A stretch of DNA of 64,000 nt from the NCBI RefSeq assembly GCF_013410405.1, contig NZ_JACCFK010000001.1, positions 372,001 to 436,000 of the forward strand, written 5' to 3'. The position numbers were made by a program, and so were the translations under genes. This stretch comes from Amycolatopsis endophytica. Its GTDB lineage: Bacteria; Actinomycetota; Actinomycetes; Mycobacteriales; Pseudonocardiaceae. The notes beneath the pieces were generated by a model, which saw only the letters and a list, made by a program, of their open reading frames with translations, was not told the DNA's origin and did no database searches. Position 1 is the stretch's first letter, and the number at the start of each line of letters is the position of its first letter. Below are positions 18,475 to 27,248 of the stretch, piece by piece.

Positions 18475-19563
18475 TTACTCGCCGGTCGCCACGATCTTCG
18501 CGCTGCCCAGCACGAGGTCACCGGCCGCGTCCGGCCGGTACAGCACGGCGACCTGGCCCGGCGCGACGCCGGTGAGCGGCTCGCGCACCTGGATCCGCAC
18601 TTCGTCGCCCTCGACCTCGGCGACCGCGGCGCCGAGCCCGCCGTGCGCCCGCACCTGGACCACGCATTCGGTCGGGCCATCGAGCGGCCCCGACGGCCAC
18701 ACGGGGCGGCCGGCGCGGATCTCCCGCACGGTCAGCGCGTCCGCGGAGCCGACCTTCACGGTGCCGGACACCGGTTCCAGCGCCAGCACGTACCGCGGCT
18801 TGCCGTCCAGCACCGACCGGTCGATGCCGAGCCCCTTGCGCTGGCCGATGGTGAAACCGTGCACGCCGGTGTGGCGGCCGAGCACGGCACCGGTCTCGGC
18901 GTCGACGAGGTCGCCCGGTCGCTGGCCGAGGCGCTTCTCCAGGAACTTCTGGGTGTCGCCGTCGGGGATGAAGCAGATGTCGTGGCTGTCCGGCTTGCGC
19001 GCCACGGCGAGACCGCGGCTCTCGGCCTCCGCGCGGATGTCCGGCTTGCGGGTGTCGCCGACCGGGAACATCGAGTGCCGCAGCTGCTCCGGCGTCAGCG
19101 AGGCCAGCACGTAGGACTGGTCCTTGTCCGCGTCGACGGCGCGGCGCAGCTCCGGCACACCGTCCACAACGGACAGGCGGGCGTAGTGGCCGGTCGCGAC
19201 GGCGTCGAACCCCAGCGCCATCGCCTTGTCCAGCAGCGCCTCGAACTTGATCTTCTCGTTGCAGGTGACGCACGGGTTGGGCGTGCGTCCGGCGGCGTAC
19301 TCGCCGACGAAGGTCTCGATGACCTCCTCGCTGAACCGCTCCGCGAAGTCCCAGACGTAGAACGGGATCCCGAGGATGTCCGCGGCGCGGCGCGCGTCGT
19401 GCGAGTCCTCGATCGTGCAGCACCCGCGCGAACCGGTGCGCAGCGTGCCGGGCTTGGCCGACAACGCCAGGTGTACGCCGACCACGTCGTGGCCGGCCTC
19501 GACCGCACGGGCCGCCGCCACGGCCGAGTCCACTCCCCCGCTCATCGCGGCCAGTACCCGCAT
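18475..19563 (-). CDS. mnmA: tRNA-specific 2-thiouridylase MnmA
   Basis: 362 residues. Thiolates uridine 34 of Lys, Glu and Gln tRNAs. Visible: the PP-loop [12 protein letters not shown] at 6-17, catalytic and persulfide cysteines C98 in [14 protein letters not shown] and C197 in [11 protein letters not shown], and the C-terminal barrel with [10 protein letters not shown]. The ATG at 19563 overlaps the stop of the cysteine desulfurase by one base (TGATG), so sulfur donor and user are translationally coupled. Same order as Rv3025c-Rv3024c. Confidence 0.97.
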   Translation of the reverse strand: MRVLAAMSGGVDSAVAAARAVEAGHDVVGVHLALSAKPGTLRTGSRGCCTIEDSHDARRAADILGIPFYVWDFAERFSEEVIETFVGEYAAGRTPNPCVTCNEKIKFEALLDKAMALGFDAVATGHYARLSVVDGVPELRRAVDADKDQSYVLASLTPEQLRHSMFPVGDTRKPDIRAEAESRGLAVARKPDSHDICFIPDGDTQKFLEKRLGQRPGDLVDAETGAVLGRHTGVHGFTIGQRKGLGIDRSVLDGKPRYVLALEPVSGTVKVGSADALTVREIRAGRPVWPSGPLDGPTECVVQVRAHGGLGAAVAEVEGDEVRIQVREPLTGVAPGQVAVLYRPDAAGDLVLGSAKIVATGE

Positions 19564-20759
19564 CACATCTCCTGCTTGTTCTTGCGCAACCCGGACAGGC
19601 CCGCCTGCCGCGCCCGCGCGACCACGCCGCCGATCTCCCGCGCCACCGCGTCCACATCGTCCGGCGTCGACGTGTGACCGAGCGAGAACCGCAGCGAACC
19701 GCGGGCCGACGCCGCGTCGGCGCCCATCGCGAGCAGCACGTGGCTGGGCTCCGCGACGCCGGCGGTGCAGGCCGAACCGGTCGAGCACTCGATGCCCTTG
19801 GTGTCCAGCAACATCAGCAGGCTGTCGCCCGCGCAGCCGGGAAAGGTCAGGTGCGCGATGCCGGGCAGCCGTCCCTCGCCCGAAGGCACGCCGTTGAGCA
19901 CGACGTCGGGCACCTCACGCCGCACGGCTTCGATGAGCGCGTCGCGCAGTCCGCTTACCCGTTCGGCGTAGCGGGGTTGCTCGCGCACCGCCTCTTCGAC
20001 GGCCGTCGCGAACGCCCGGATGGCGGGCACGTCGAGCGTGCCGGAGCGGACGTCGCGTTCCTGGCCACCGCCGTGCAGCAGCGGCACGCATTCGGTGTCC
20101 CTGGACAGCACGAGCGCGCCGACGCCGTAGGGGCCGCCGAGCTTGTGCCCGGTCAGGGTGAGTGCGCTGACGCCACTGCCGGCGAAGTTCACCGGCACGG
20201 CGCCGACGGCCTGCACGGCGTCGGTGTGCAGCGGGAGACCGTGCTCCGCGCAGATCTCGGCCAGCTCGGCCATCGGGTTGATGGTGCCGACCTCGTTGTT
20301 CGCCCACATGACGGTGACCAGCGCCACGTCGTCGGGGTCGCTCTCGACGGCCTTGCGCAGGGTTTCGGGCAGCACCCGGCCATGCTCGTCGACGTCGAGC
20401 CAGGTGACCTCGGCCCGCGCGTGATCGGCCAGCCACTGCACGGCGTCCAGCACCGCGTGGTGTTCGGCGGTGCCGGCCAGCACGCGGCGGCGCTTCGGGT
20501 CGGCGCCGTGGCGCGCCCAGAAGATGCCCTTGACCGCGAGGTTGTCACTTTCCGTGCCACCCGCCGTGAAGATCACCTCGGAGGGGCGGGCACCCAGCGC
20601 CTCGCCGATGATCTCGCGCGCCTCCTCGACGGCCCGGCGTGCCCGCCTGCCGGAGGAATGCAGTGACGAGGCGTTGCCCACGGTGGACAGCGCCTCACTC
20701 ATCGCCGCAATGGCTGACGGCGACATCGGGGTGGTCGCCGCGTGGTCGAGATAGGTCAT
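19563..20759 (-). CDS. iscS: Cysteine desulfurase (IscS/NifS family)
   Basis: 398 residues. Takes sulfur from cysteine with PLP and passes it on as a persulfide. Start [17 protein letters not shown] is diagnostic; the PLP lysine is K206 in [12 protein letters not shown] and the catalytic cysteine is C331 in [10 protein letters not shown], on the extended loop of group I enzymes. Immediately followed by mnmA with a one-base overlap, so tRNA thiolation is the most direct role; supply for iron-sulfur clusters is also possible because no suf or isc cluster is visible here. Preceded on the same strand by an MFS gene 27 bases upstream. Confidence 0.95.
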   Translation of the reverse strand: MTYLDHAATTPMSPSAIAAMSEALSTVGNASSLHSSGRRARRAVEEAREIIGEALGARPSEVIFTAGGTESDNLAVKGIFWARHGADPKRRRVLAGTAEHHAVLDAVQWLADHARAEVTWLDVDEHGRVLPETLRKAVESDPDDVALVTVMWANNEVGTINPMAELAEICAEHGLPLHTDAVQAVGAVPVNFAGSGVSALTLTGHKLGGPYGVGALVLSRDTECVPLLHGGGQERDVRSGTLDVPAIRAFATAVEEAVREQPRYAERVSGLRDALIEAVRREVPDVVLNGVPSGEGRLPGIAHLTFPGCAGDSLLMLLDTKGIECSTGSACTAGVAEPSHVLLAMGADAASARGSLRFSLGHTSTPDDVDAVAREIGGVVARARQAGLSGLRKNKQEM

Positions 20760-20786
20760 CGCATTACCAGGGTAGACCGTGCGTCC

Positions 20787-22142
20787 TCACCCGCGCGTGG
20801 GCCACCGGCGGGTGATGACGACGCCGAGCAGCGCAAGAGCGGCCAGGGTGAGGCCGAGCACACCGAGCGCGGGCGCGGGCCGCCCGGCGGAGGCGACCAG
20901 GCCGAGCAGGACCCCGCCGAAGCCGACGGTCAGCGCCGAGGCGACCCAGTCGCCCAGCTGCATCGCCGAGGTGTTGAAGCCGCGCTCGTGCTCGGGCGAG
21001 AAACGCAGCAACAGCAGCGAGATCGACGGGTAGGCGATGCCCATGCCCGCGCCGCCGACCAGGCACGCGGCGAACGCGATCCAGCCCGGGAACCACGGCT
21101 GGGCGACGAGCGCGAACAGGAGCACGCTGACGGCGACCATGCCGAAACCCGCGCGCAGGAGCGTTTCGCGGGACCAGTCCGGGTGGCGGCCCTGGACGGC
21201 GGAGGCCGCGGACCAGGTCAGCGCGGTCGCGGTGAGCGGGAGACCGGCGAGCGCCGGGCTGTAGCCGTGGACGGTGGTCATGGCCAGCGGCAGGTAAGCC
21301 TCCATCCCGGCGAAGGCGCCGCCGAGCAGGGCCCGTGAAGCGACGACGGTGGGCAGGCCGGGCCGTGCCGTGACGGTGCCCGGCGGGACGAGACGGCGGA
21401 CCGCGAGGGCCAGCGCGGCCAGCCCGGCGCCTCCGTAGGCGAGTGCGGCGGGGCTGGGGTGCTGGGCGGCCCAGGTCAGCGCGGCGACGCCGAACGCGGC
21501 CGCGAGCGCGACGACGATCCCCGCGCGGCGCTGCTGTTCGCCGGGTACGTGCGTGAGCCGGCGGGCGACCTGGACGAGCATGGCCAGGCCGACGACGGTG
21601 AGCGGGGCGAGGCCGAGGAACACCCAGCGCCAGCCGAGGTGCTCGGTGACCAGGCCCGCGACGGTCGGCCCGACGACCGCGGGCAGCACCCAGGCCGCGG
21701 CGTTCGCGGCGTACATCACGGGCCGTTCGCGGTCGGTGTAGACGAGCGCGATGAGCAGCGACACGGCGACGAGCACCAGGCCCGTGCCGAGCCCCTGCAG
21801 GACCCGTCCGGCGAGCAGGAGGGCCATGCTCCGCGCGGTGCCCGCGACGAGCAGACCGGCGAGGAACAGCGGCGCCGGCCCGGCGATCAACGGCAGCGCC
21901 GGACCCCGCCGGTCGCAGATCCGGCCGGACAGCACGGTGGCGACGACACTCGCGACGAGGAACGACGTGAACGGCCAGGAGTAGAGGCGCTGCCCGCCAA
22001 GGTCGGCGACCATGGTGGGCATCGCGGTGGCCACACCCATGTTCTCGAACGCGATGAGCGTGACGACGAGCAGGCTGGCCACGGTGGTCATCCGGTGCTC
22101 GGCCGTCCACAACACCCCGCGCGGCCGGCTTTCGACGATCAT
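20787..22142 (-). CDS. MFS transporter
   Basis: 451 residues with about 12-14 hydrophobic helices. Recognisable pieces: the loop 2-3 motif GRICDRRGPALPLIAG and, in helix 5, an extrusion-type motif region AAWVLPAVVGPTVAGLV (motif C like, G-P-x-x-G), which marks drug/metabolite antiporters. Substrate unknown. ATG at 22142. It lies between the conserved acyltransferase and desulfurase genes, a position with no counterpart in the mycobacterial locus, so it appears to be an insertion in the conserved block. Same strand as its neighbours. Confidence 0.88.
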   Translation of the reverse strand: MIVESRPRGVLWTAEHRMTTVASLLVVTLIAFENMGVATAMPTMVADLGGQRLYSWPFTSFLVASVVATVLSGRICDRRGPALPLIAGPAPLFLAGLLVAGTARSMALLLAGRVLQGLGTGLVLVAVSLLIALVYTDRERPVMYAANAAAWVLPAVVGPTVAGLVTEHLGWRWVFLGLAPLTVVGLAMLVQVARRLTHVPGEQQRRAGIVVALAAAFGVAALTWAAQHPSPAALAYGGAGLAALALAVRRLVPPGTVTARPGLPTVVASRALLGGAFAGMEAYLPLAMTTVHGYSPALAGLPLTATALTWSAASAVQGRHPDWSRETLLRAGFGMVAVSVLLFALVAQPWFPGWIAFAACLVGGAGMGIAYPSISLLLLRFSPEHERGFNTSAMQLGDWVASALTVGFGGVLLGLVASAGRPAPALGVLGLTLAALALLGVVITRRWPTRG

Positions 22143-22183
22143 CGGTCCAGGCTCACACCTCCAGCGCGGTGGAGGTCAAGCGG

Positions 22184-23047
22184 CTACACCTGCTCGAAGT
22201 GCTCCACCCGGACGGGCACCCGCCGCCGCTGCTGCACCGGCACGCGCACGTTCCCCAGCGCGGCCTGCACCGCGGCCTCCGCCATTCCGGCCAGCTCACG
22301 CCGGTCCGCGGCACGGCCGGGCGCGATTTCCCCGCACACCGTCACTTCCAGCACCAGCCCACGCAGCGCCGCGACGCGGTTGAGCGAGTCGATCAGTGAT
22401 TCGGGACCGATGAAGGCAGGCTGCGTGGTCTCGCGGCCGTCCGCCATCCGGTACCGCAACGCCAGCGGCCGCACCGGCACCCCGGCGTCGATCGCCGCTT
22501 GGAACGTCGCCGGGCGGAACCGGCCGGAGGCCAGACCGCACCAGGTCGTGCCCTCGGGCGTGACGCTGACCAGCGAACCGTCGCGCATCGCGGCGGACAG
22601 TTCGGCCATCGTGGACGGAAGTGTGGAAAGCCGTTCCCTGTCGAGGAAAATGCTGCCGCCGCGGGCCACGAGCGCACCGAGCACCGGCCAGCCCGCGATC
22701 TCCTTCTTGGCGAGCGCGCGCATCGGCCGCACGGCGTTGACCGCCACGATGTCCAGCCACGAGATGTGGTTGTTCACCACCAGCGCCCCGCGCCCGCCAC
22801 CGTCGAGACGTTCACCGCGCACCACCAGCCGTACCCCGAACGCCCGCAGCACCCCGCGGAACACCGTGCGCGCCACGGGTTCCCGGAATCGTCGGACGAC
22901 CAACGCCGGCAGCGCCCCGAACGCCAGCAGCACCACCGAAACCGCCGCGGTGAAGCGCAGCGCGCGGCGCACCGGCCCGACGGTCGCCGCGCCCGGCGTC
23001 AGACAGCCGTCGCCGCACGGTGAGGCGGGCATCCAGGGGTGGCTCAT
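22184..23047 (-). CDS. 1-acyl-glycerol-phosphate-type acyltransferase (PlsC family, OlsA-like)
   Basis: 287 residues. The PlsC acyltransferase signature is intact: VVNNHISWLDIVAV (N-H-x4-D), then the FLDRER loop and VTPEGTTWCG (E-G-T). One N-terminal membrane helix (FTAAVSVVLLAFGALPALVV) anchors it. It overlaps the upstream GNAT by ATGA (start 23047). In bacteria that make ornithine lipids, OlsB (GNAT-type) adds a 3-hydroxy acyl chain to ornithine and OlsA (PlsC-type) adds the second acyl chain. The pairing here is exactly that, so lyso-ornithine-lipid O-acyltransferase is the favoured call; a general phosphatidic acid synthase is the alternative. Corresponds to Rv3026c. Confidence 0.88.
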   Translation of the reverse strand: MSHPWMPASPCGDGCLTPGAATVGPVRRALRFTAAVSVVLLAFGALPALVVRRFREPVARTVFRGVLRAFGVRLVVRGERLDGGGRGALVVNNHISWLDIVAVNAVRPMRALAKKEIAGWPVLGALVARGGSIFLDRERLSTLPSTMAELSAAMRDGSLVSVTPEGTTWCGLASGRFRPATFQAAIDAGVPVRPLALRYRMADGRETTQPAFIGPESLIDSLNRVAALRGLVLEVTVCGEIAPGRAADRRELAGMAEAAVQAALGNVRVPVQQRRRVPVRVEHFEQV

Positions 23048-23823
23048 GCCTGGTTCCCGAGGAAGAACTTGAGATAGCGTGCGTCCATCGCCTGCATGTC
23101 GAGCAGGGTGAAGAAGTCGGCGACCGCGAAGTCCGGGTCGTGCGCGGCCGGACCGCACACCTTCGCGCCGAGCCGCGTGTACCCCTTGATCAGCGGGGGC
23201 AGCACCGCACGGGCGGGCCGCGCGACGCCGGTGTCCTGCCACGGGTTCAGCGGTGTCACCCGGTTCGACTCGCTCGCGTAGTGCTTGACGCGGAGGATGT
23301 CCCACACACCGGCCGCGTACGTGCCACCGTCGTTGAGCGGGACCGATGCGCATCCCCCGAGGTAGCGGTGGCCGGACAGCAGCATGTACCGCCCGATGCC
23401 CGCCCACACCAGGCTCACCACGGCGCCTGTCCGGTGGTCGGGGTGTACGCACGACCGTCCGGTCTCCACGAGCGACCCGCGCAGCCCGGCGAGGTTCGTC
23501 AGGTCGAACTCGGTCTCCGAGTACAGCCCACCGGCCTTCGCGGCCCGATCGGGCGGCAGCATCCGGTAGGTGCCGACGATCTCCCCCGTGTTGTCGTCGC
23601 GAACCACGAGATGATCGCAGAACTCGTCGAACCGGTCGACGTCCAGACCGGGCGCCGAATGCAGCTTCGCACCCATCTCCCCGGCGAAGACCTGGTAACG
23701 AAGCCGCTGTGCCGCAACGACTTCATCGTTGTCGTAGGCGACGAGCAATGAATACCGGGCAGCGCCCTCGGGCAGCTGGCCGTCCTGGCAATCGGTGCTG
23801 ACGAGCAACTGGGACCGCGTCAT
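23044..23823 (-). CDS. OlsB-type GNAT N-acyltransferase (ornithine-lipid synthesis)
   Basis: 259 residues, in the Acetyltransf_5/OlsB group rather than ordinary GNATs. Diagnostic stretches: AQRLRYQVFAGEMGAKL near 40, DEFCDHLVVRD, IVGTYRMLPP, then GRSCVHPDHRTGAVVSLVWA with the acyl-donor loop. OlsB homologues transfer a 3-hydroxyacyl group from ACP to ornithine. Followed by the PlsC-type gene with a 4-base overlap. No enzyme for lysine or glycine variants is adjacent, so the amino acid is inferred from family. ATG at 23823; an upstream 15-codon frame overlaps it. Counterpart of Rv3027c. Confidence 0.85.
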   Translation of the reverse strand: MTRSQLLVSTDCQDGQLPEGAARYSLLVAYDNDEVVAAQRLRYQVFAGEMGAKLHSAPGLDVDRFDEFCDHLVVRDDNTGEIVGTYRMLPPDRAAKAGGLYSETEFDLTNLAGLRGSLVETGRSCVHPDHRTGAVVSLVWAGIGRYMLLSGHRYLGGCASVPLNDGGTYAAGVWDILRVKHYASESNRVTPLNPWQDTGVARPARAVLPPLIKGYTRLGAKVCGPAAHDPDFAVADFFTLLDMQAMDARYLKFFLGNQA

Positions 23824-23867
23824 GTCTGTAGGTGTACCGGCGGCCAGGGAACCGCCAGGAGGTTCAT
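23820..23867 (-). CDS. Possible 15-codon upstream frame overlapping olsB-like gene
   Basis: On the minus strand an ATG at 23867, preceded by a GAGGTGG-like site, opens [15 protein letters not shown] and stops in TGA that overlaps the ATG of the OlsB-like gene (ATGA). It could feed ribosomes to the gene or act as a sensor peptide, as the two adjacent prolines and tryptophan would slow translation. Chance occurrence cannot be excluded. Confidence 0.3.
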   Translation of the reverse strand: MNLLAVPWPPVHLQT

Positions 23868-24144
23868 CGCGTGACCACCTCGTGCACGTTGGATGAACCG
23901 CGGGTTCTCAGGGTTCTCTCAGGAAGCGGGGCCACCCGGCGATGCGACCGGCACCGGCAGCCACCTCACCCACACCTCCCCCACCCCCGATACAGAGCCG
24001 CCCTGACGATCAAGGCTCGGGGGAAAGCCCAGGTCTGGGTTGTATTCGCGCGCAGCGCTCGGCTTTCAAAGATCAAGGGACAGTCCTCGGTCATCCCGTC
24101 TCGATCTGCTGCAGCTCGCCGGCGCTCGCCGCAAGGACGAAAGA
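23868..24144. other. Intergenic stretch without a recognised gene
   Basis: Between the OlsB-like start and the etfA terminator. Composition is less coding-like than the surroundings, with a pyrimidine-rich run of C and A near 23965-24000 and two copies of GATCAAGG about 60 bases apart. I see no RNA gene here and no convincing reading frame. It should hold the promoter of the olsB-olsA pair. Confidence 0.5.
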
Positions 24145-24180
24145 ACGGGGGCCACCGCCTGTCCTGGCGATGGCCCCCGT
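24145..24180 (-). terminator. Hairpin terminator after etfA
   Basis: Stem ACGGGGGCCACCGCC against GGCGATGGCCCCCGT, with one wobble pair and a six-base loop, begins ten bases past the etfA stop on the minus strand. It isolates the etfBA operon from the olsB-like gene. Confidence 0.75.
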
Positions 24181-24190
24181 CTTACCTGCA

Positions 24191-25147
24191 TCAGCTCTTG
24201 CGCTTGGCGACCTCTTCGGTCAGCTGCGGGGCGACATTGAACAGGTCGCCCACCACGCCGAAGTCGGCGATCTCGAAGATCGGCGCCTCGGGGTCCTTGT
24301 TGACCGCGACGATCGTCTTCGAGGTCTGCATACCGGCGCGGTGCTGGATCGCACCGGAGATCCCGAGCGCGACGTACAGCTGGGGCGAAACCGTCTTGCC
24401 GGTCTGGCCCACCTGGAACTGCGCCGGGTAGTAACCGGAGTCGACAGCGGCACGGGAGGCACCGACCGCCGCACCAAGCGAGTCGGCCAGCTTCTCCACC
24501 ACGTCGAACTTGTCGGCCGAACCGACACCACGACCACCGGACACGACGATGGTGGCCTCGGTCAGCTCCGGACGGTCGCCGCCCGTGACCGGCTCCACGC
24601 CGGTGATCTTCGCGGATTTGGCGGCGTCCACCGCGGGCAGCTCGACAGCCTCTTCGGCCGCCGCGCCCTCGGCCTGCGCGGCCTCCACCGCGCCCGGGCG
24701 CACCGAGATGATCGGCAGGCCCTGCGCCTTCGCCTTCACCGAGTAGGCGCCACCGAAGATCGACTGCTCCACGGTGCCGTCCGAGTTCACACCGACGGCG
24801 TCGTAGACCAGGCCACCGCCGACCCGGATCGCGAGACGGCCGGAGACCTCCTTGCCCTCGGCGGACGCGGTGACGATCACCGCCGCCGGGGACGCCTGCT
24901 CGACCAGCTTCGCCAGCGCGTCGACCTTCGGGGTCACCAGGTAGTTGCCCGCGTCCTCGGACTCGGCCACATATACCTTCGCCGCACCGTAGGAGCCCAG
25001 CTGCTCCTTGAACTTGCCCGCGGTGCCCGGTGCGCCGACGACGACGGCCGACGGCTCGCCCAGCTCACGGGCCGCGGTCAGCGCTTCGAACGTGGTCTTC
25101 TTCAGCTCGCCGGCCAAGTGATCGACGAGAACCAGAACTTCAGCCAT
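24191..25147 (-). CDS. etfA: Electron transfer flavoprotein alpha subunit (EtfA/FixB)
   Basis: 318 residues. Accepts electrons from acyl-CoA dehydrogenases through FAD and passes them to the respiratory quinone pool via ETF dehydrogenase. The N-terminal domain starts [19 protein letters not shown]; the FAD-binding C-terminal domain shows [41 protein letters not shown] and [14 protein letters not shown], all typical. Follows etfB by 16 bases, ATG at 25147. Both subunits are of normal length. Counterpart of Rv3028c. Confidence 0.97.
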   Translation of the reverse strand: MAEVLVLVDHLAGELKKTTFEALTAARELGEPSAVVVGAPGTAGKFKEQLGSYGAAKVYVAESEDAGNYLVTPKVDALAKLVEQASPAAVIVTASAEGKEVSGRLAIRVGGGLVYDAVGVNSDGTVEQSIFGGAYSVKAKAQGLPIISVRPGAVEAAQAEGAAAEEAVELPAVDAAKSAKITGVEPVTGGDRPELTEATIVVSGGRGVGSADKFDVVEKLADSLGAAVGASRAAVDSGYYPAQFQVGQTGKTVSPQLYVALGISGAIQHRAGMQTSKTIVAVNKDPEAPIFEIADFGVVGDLFNVAPQLTEEVAKRKS

Positions 25148-25163
25148 TGCTCTGTCTCCTGTC

Positions 25164-25949
25164 TCAGATGATCTTCTGGCCGACCAGGTACGTGGCGATC
25201 TTGCTGCCGCCGTCACCCTCGTCCTCGACCCGCTCGCCCGCGGTGCGCGGGGGCTTCGGGGCCGCTTCGACCACAGTGGACAGTGCGCTGCCGAGGCCGA
25301 CCGCGCCCGCGTCGACGCCGAGGTCGGCGACCGTGAGCGTCTCGACCGGCTTCTTCTTCGCGGCCATGATGCCCTTGAAGGACGGGTAACGCGGCTCGTT
25401 GATCTTCTCGGTGACGCTCACCAGCGCGGGCAGGTTCGCCTCGAGGTGCGTCAGGCCGTCGTCGGTCTCCCGGTCGGCCTTGACCGTCGAGCCCTCGACC
25501 GTCAGCGACCGCACCTGGGTCAGCTGCGGCAGGCCCAGCAGCTCGGCCAGCATCGCGGGAACCGCACCGGCACGGCCGTCCGATGCCTCGTTGCCCGCGA
25601 TGACCAGGTCGACACCCTCGACCTTGCCGACAGCGGCGGCGAGCACCTTCGCGGTGGCCACGGCGTCGGAACCGTGCAGGGCCTCGTCCGAGACGTGGAT
25701 GGCCTTGTCCGCGCCCATCGACAGGGCCTTGCGGATGGCGTCGGTCGCGCGGTCCGGGCCCACCGAGATCACGGTGACCTCGCCCTCGCCGGCTTCCTTG
25801 ATCTTCAGCGCTTCTTCGACGGCCTTCTCGTTGATCTCGTCGAGAACGGCGTCGGCGGACTCGCGGTCAAGCGTGTGGTCGCCGTCGGAGAGCTTGCGCT
25901 CCGAATAGGTGTCTGGCACCTGCTTGACCAGGACAACAATGTTCGTCAT
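25164..25949 (-). CDS. etfB: Electron transfer flavoprotein beta subunit (EtfB/FixA)
   Basis: 261 residues starting MTNIVVLVKQVPDTYSERKL, the standard EtfB opening. The conserved AMP-binding loop region IAGNEASDGRAGAVPAMLAE and the recognition-loop area LEANLPALVSVTEKINEPRYP are present. It forms a heterodimer with EtfA encoded next. ATG at 25949 with AGGGG upstream. In actinomycetes this constitutive ETF serves fatty-acid beta-oxidation. The leader carries a short partial palindrome (25979-25992) that might bind a fatty-acid-responsive TetR protein. Counterpart of Rv3029c. Confidence 0.97.
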   Translation of the reverse strand: MTNIVVLVKQVPDTYSERKLSDGDHTLDRESADAVLDEINEKAVEEALKIKEAGEGEVTVISVGPDRATDAIRKALSMGADKAIHVSDEALHGSDAVATAKVLAAAVGKVEGVDLVIAGNEASDGRAGAVPAMLAELLGLPQLTQVRSLTVEGSTVKADRETDDGLTHLEANLPALVSVTEKINEPRYPSFKGIMAAKKKPVETLTVADLGVDAGAVGLGSALSTVVEAAPKPPRTAGERVEDEGDGGSKIATYLVGQKII

Positions 25950-25978
25950 TGGTCCCCTTCGACCTCCCTGAACCAGCT

Positions 25979-25992
25979 CTACTGGTCGGTAG
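25979..25992. promoter_or_regulatory. Partial palindrome in the etfB leader
   Basis: CTACTGGTCGGTAG, ten of fourteen positions symmetrical with perfect four-base ends, lies 30 bases before etfB. The shape resembles operators of fatty-acid TetR regulators, but the match is by eye only. Confidence 0.3.
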
Positions 25993-26125
25993 CGTAGGGA
26001 GATTTCGCTGCCGTGGCGCGCCGAGGTGACGGCCTTCACCCGGAATCCCGATTTACCGGGACGATCGTTCAGCTTGTTCTCCCTCTCGCTCAGACTACTC
26101 CGAGCGGGGGCTTGACCCGATGTGG

Positions 26126-26155
26126 TTACACCCGATCGGGCATCCGGTCTAACCT
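26126..26155 (+). promoter_or_regulatory. Promoter of the DegV-like gene, leaderless
   Basis: A -35-like TTACAC (26126-26131) and -10 TAACCT (26150-26155) are 18 bases apart. The GTG start follows eight bases after the -10 box with no ribosome site, so the message probably starts at the codon. Confidence 0.5.
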
Positions 26156-26163
26156 CACATCCC

Positions 26164-27006
26164 GTGTCCAACCACGTCGCCGTAGTCACCGACTCGACCG
26201 CGTCCCTGCCCGAGCAGCTCCGCAGACAGTGGGGCATCGCCTCCATCCAGCTCCAGCTGCAGGTCGGGGACCACATCGACGAGGAGAGCCGGTTCGACAG
26301 AAGCCACCTGGTCGAGGCTCTGAGCGCCGGCGAACGGGTGACGACGAACCCGCCGGACCCTGGCGCGTTCTTCTGGACCTACCAGGACGCGGTGAGCGCC
26401 GGGGCGAGCGCGATCGTCAGCCTGCACATCTCGCAGCGCATGTCCGCGACCCTGCAGGCGGCCCACGAAGCGGCCCAGCAGGTGCAAATCCCGGTGTACA
26501 CGGTGGACAGCGGGACGACCGGGATGAGCCTCGGCTTCGCGGCGCTCTCCGCCGCCCGCGCGGCCGCCGCGGGCGCTCCGGCGGAGCGGGTGATCGATGC
26601 CGCGCAGCGCCGCTTCGCGACCAGTAGCGAGCTGATCTACGTGGACACCCTGGAGTACCTGCGCCGTGGCGGCCGGATCGGCGGCGCGACCGCACTGCTG
26701 GGCACCGCGCTCTCGATCAAGCCCCTGCTCACCGTTCGTGGCGGCGAGGTGTCGCCGCTGTCCCGGGCGGCGGGCAGCCGTCGCGCGATGGCCAAGCTGG
26801 TCGATCTGGCGGCCGACCGGGCCGGTCACCTCCCGACCGACCTCGCGATCTCCTGCTTCCGGCCTACCAACCGCGAGCTGATGCTGGTGCAGCAGCTGCG
26901 TGAGCGGGTGCCCAACGTCCGCGAGCTGAGCATCGTCGAAGCCAGCACGGTGATAGGAGCGCACGTCGGGCCGGGTGCGCTGAGCATCACGGTCTCCCCT
27001 GGGTAG
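26164..27006 (+). CDS. DegV-family fatty-acid-binding protein
   Basis: 280 residues. DegV proteins bind a single fatty acid in a deep pocket between two domains and in some bacteria pass it to fatty acid kinase. The opening VAVVTDSTASLPEQL contains the DSTASLP motif of the head-group site; TTNPPDPGAF, SGTTGMSLGF and LEYLRRGGRIGG are the other hallmark stretches. GTG at 26164 is chosen because the -10 box lies just upstream. It diverges from etfBA by about 210 bases. In M. tuberculosis a DegV gene (Rv2417c) sits beside other methylglucose lipopolysaccharide genes; here one sits beside the Rv3030-Rv3032 type genes, which may not be coincidence. Confidence 0.92.
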   Translation: MSNHVAVVTDSTASLPEQLRRQWGIASIQLQLQVGDHIDEESRFDRSHLVEALSAGERVTTNPPDPGAFFWTYQDAVSAGASAIVSLHISQRMSATLQAAHEAAQQVQIPVYTVDSGTTGMSLGFAALSAARAAAAGAPAERVIDAAQRRFATSSELIYVDTLEYLRRGGRIGGATALLGTALSIKPLLTVRGGEVSPLSRAAGSRRAMAKLVDLAADRAGHLPTDLAISCFRPTNRELMLVQQLRERVPNVRELSIVEASTVIGAHVGPGALSITVSPG

Positions 27007-27077
27007 CGGTGGAACCAGCGGGGTAACCCGTCCGTTGACAGGGTGACGAAACCGGCATACCGCCCCGGAGGACGGAC

Positions 27078-27248
27078 ATGGCTTCGCTGTTCAACAAGAT
27101 CGCCCGGTTCGCGAACTCGCCGCAGGGCAAGCGCGCGATCCGGCAGGCCCAGCAGTTCGCCAACGACCCGCGCCGCCGCGCCCAGGCCAAGTCGGCCGTG
27201 GCCAAGCTCAAGGCACGCGTGAACGGGCAGGGCCGCCGGCACCACTGA
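27078..27248 (+). CDS. Small basic protein, 56 residues
   Basis: A short gene with a good ribosome site (GGAGG, seven bases before ATG 27078). It encodes MASLFNKIARFANSPQGKRA and onward, highly basic and alanine-rich, with an amphipathic helix and repeated Q-A/R-A-Q elements; no membrane segment, no cysteines. I know of similar small uncharacterised actinobacterial proteins of about 50 residues but not their role. Nucleic-acid or membrane-surface binding is possible from charge alone. Its 3' end overlaps the 3' end of the converging membrane-protein gene by 41 bases. Confidence 0.7.
   Translation: MASLFNKIARFANSPQGKRAIRQAQQFANDPRRRAQAKSAVAKLKARVNGQGRRHH

Noticed and set aside
23868..24144. 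Possible small RNA or riboswitch in the olsB-etfA gap
   Set aside because: No conserved riboswitch core, no strong promoter-terminator pair other than the etfA hairpin. Only the gap itself is reported.
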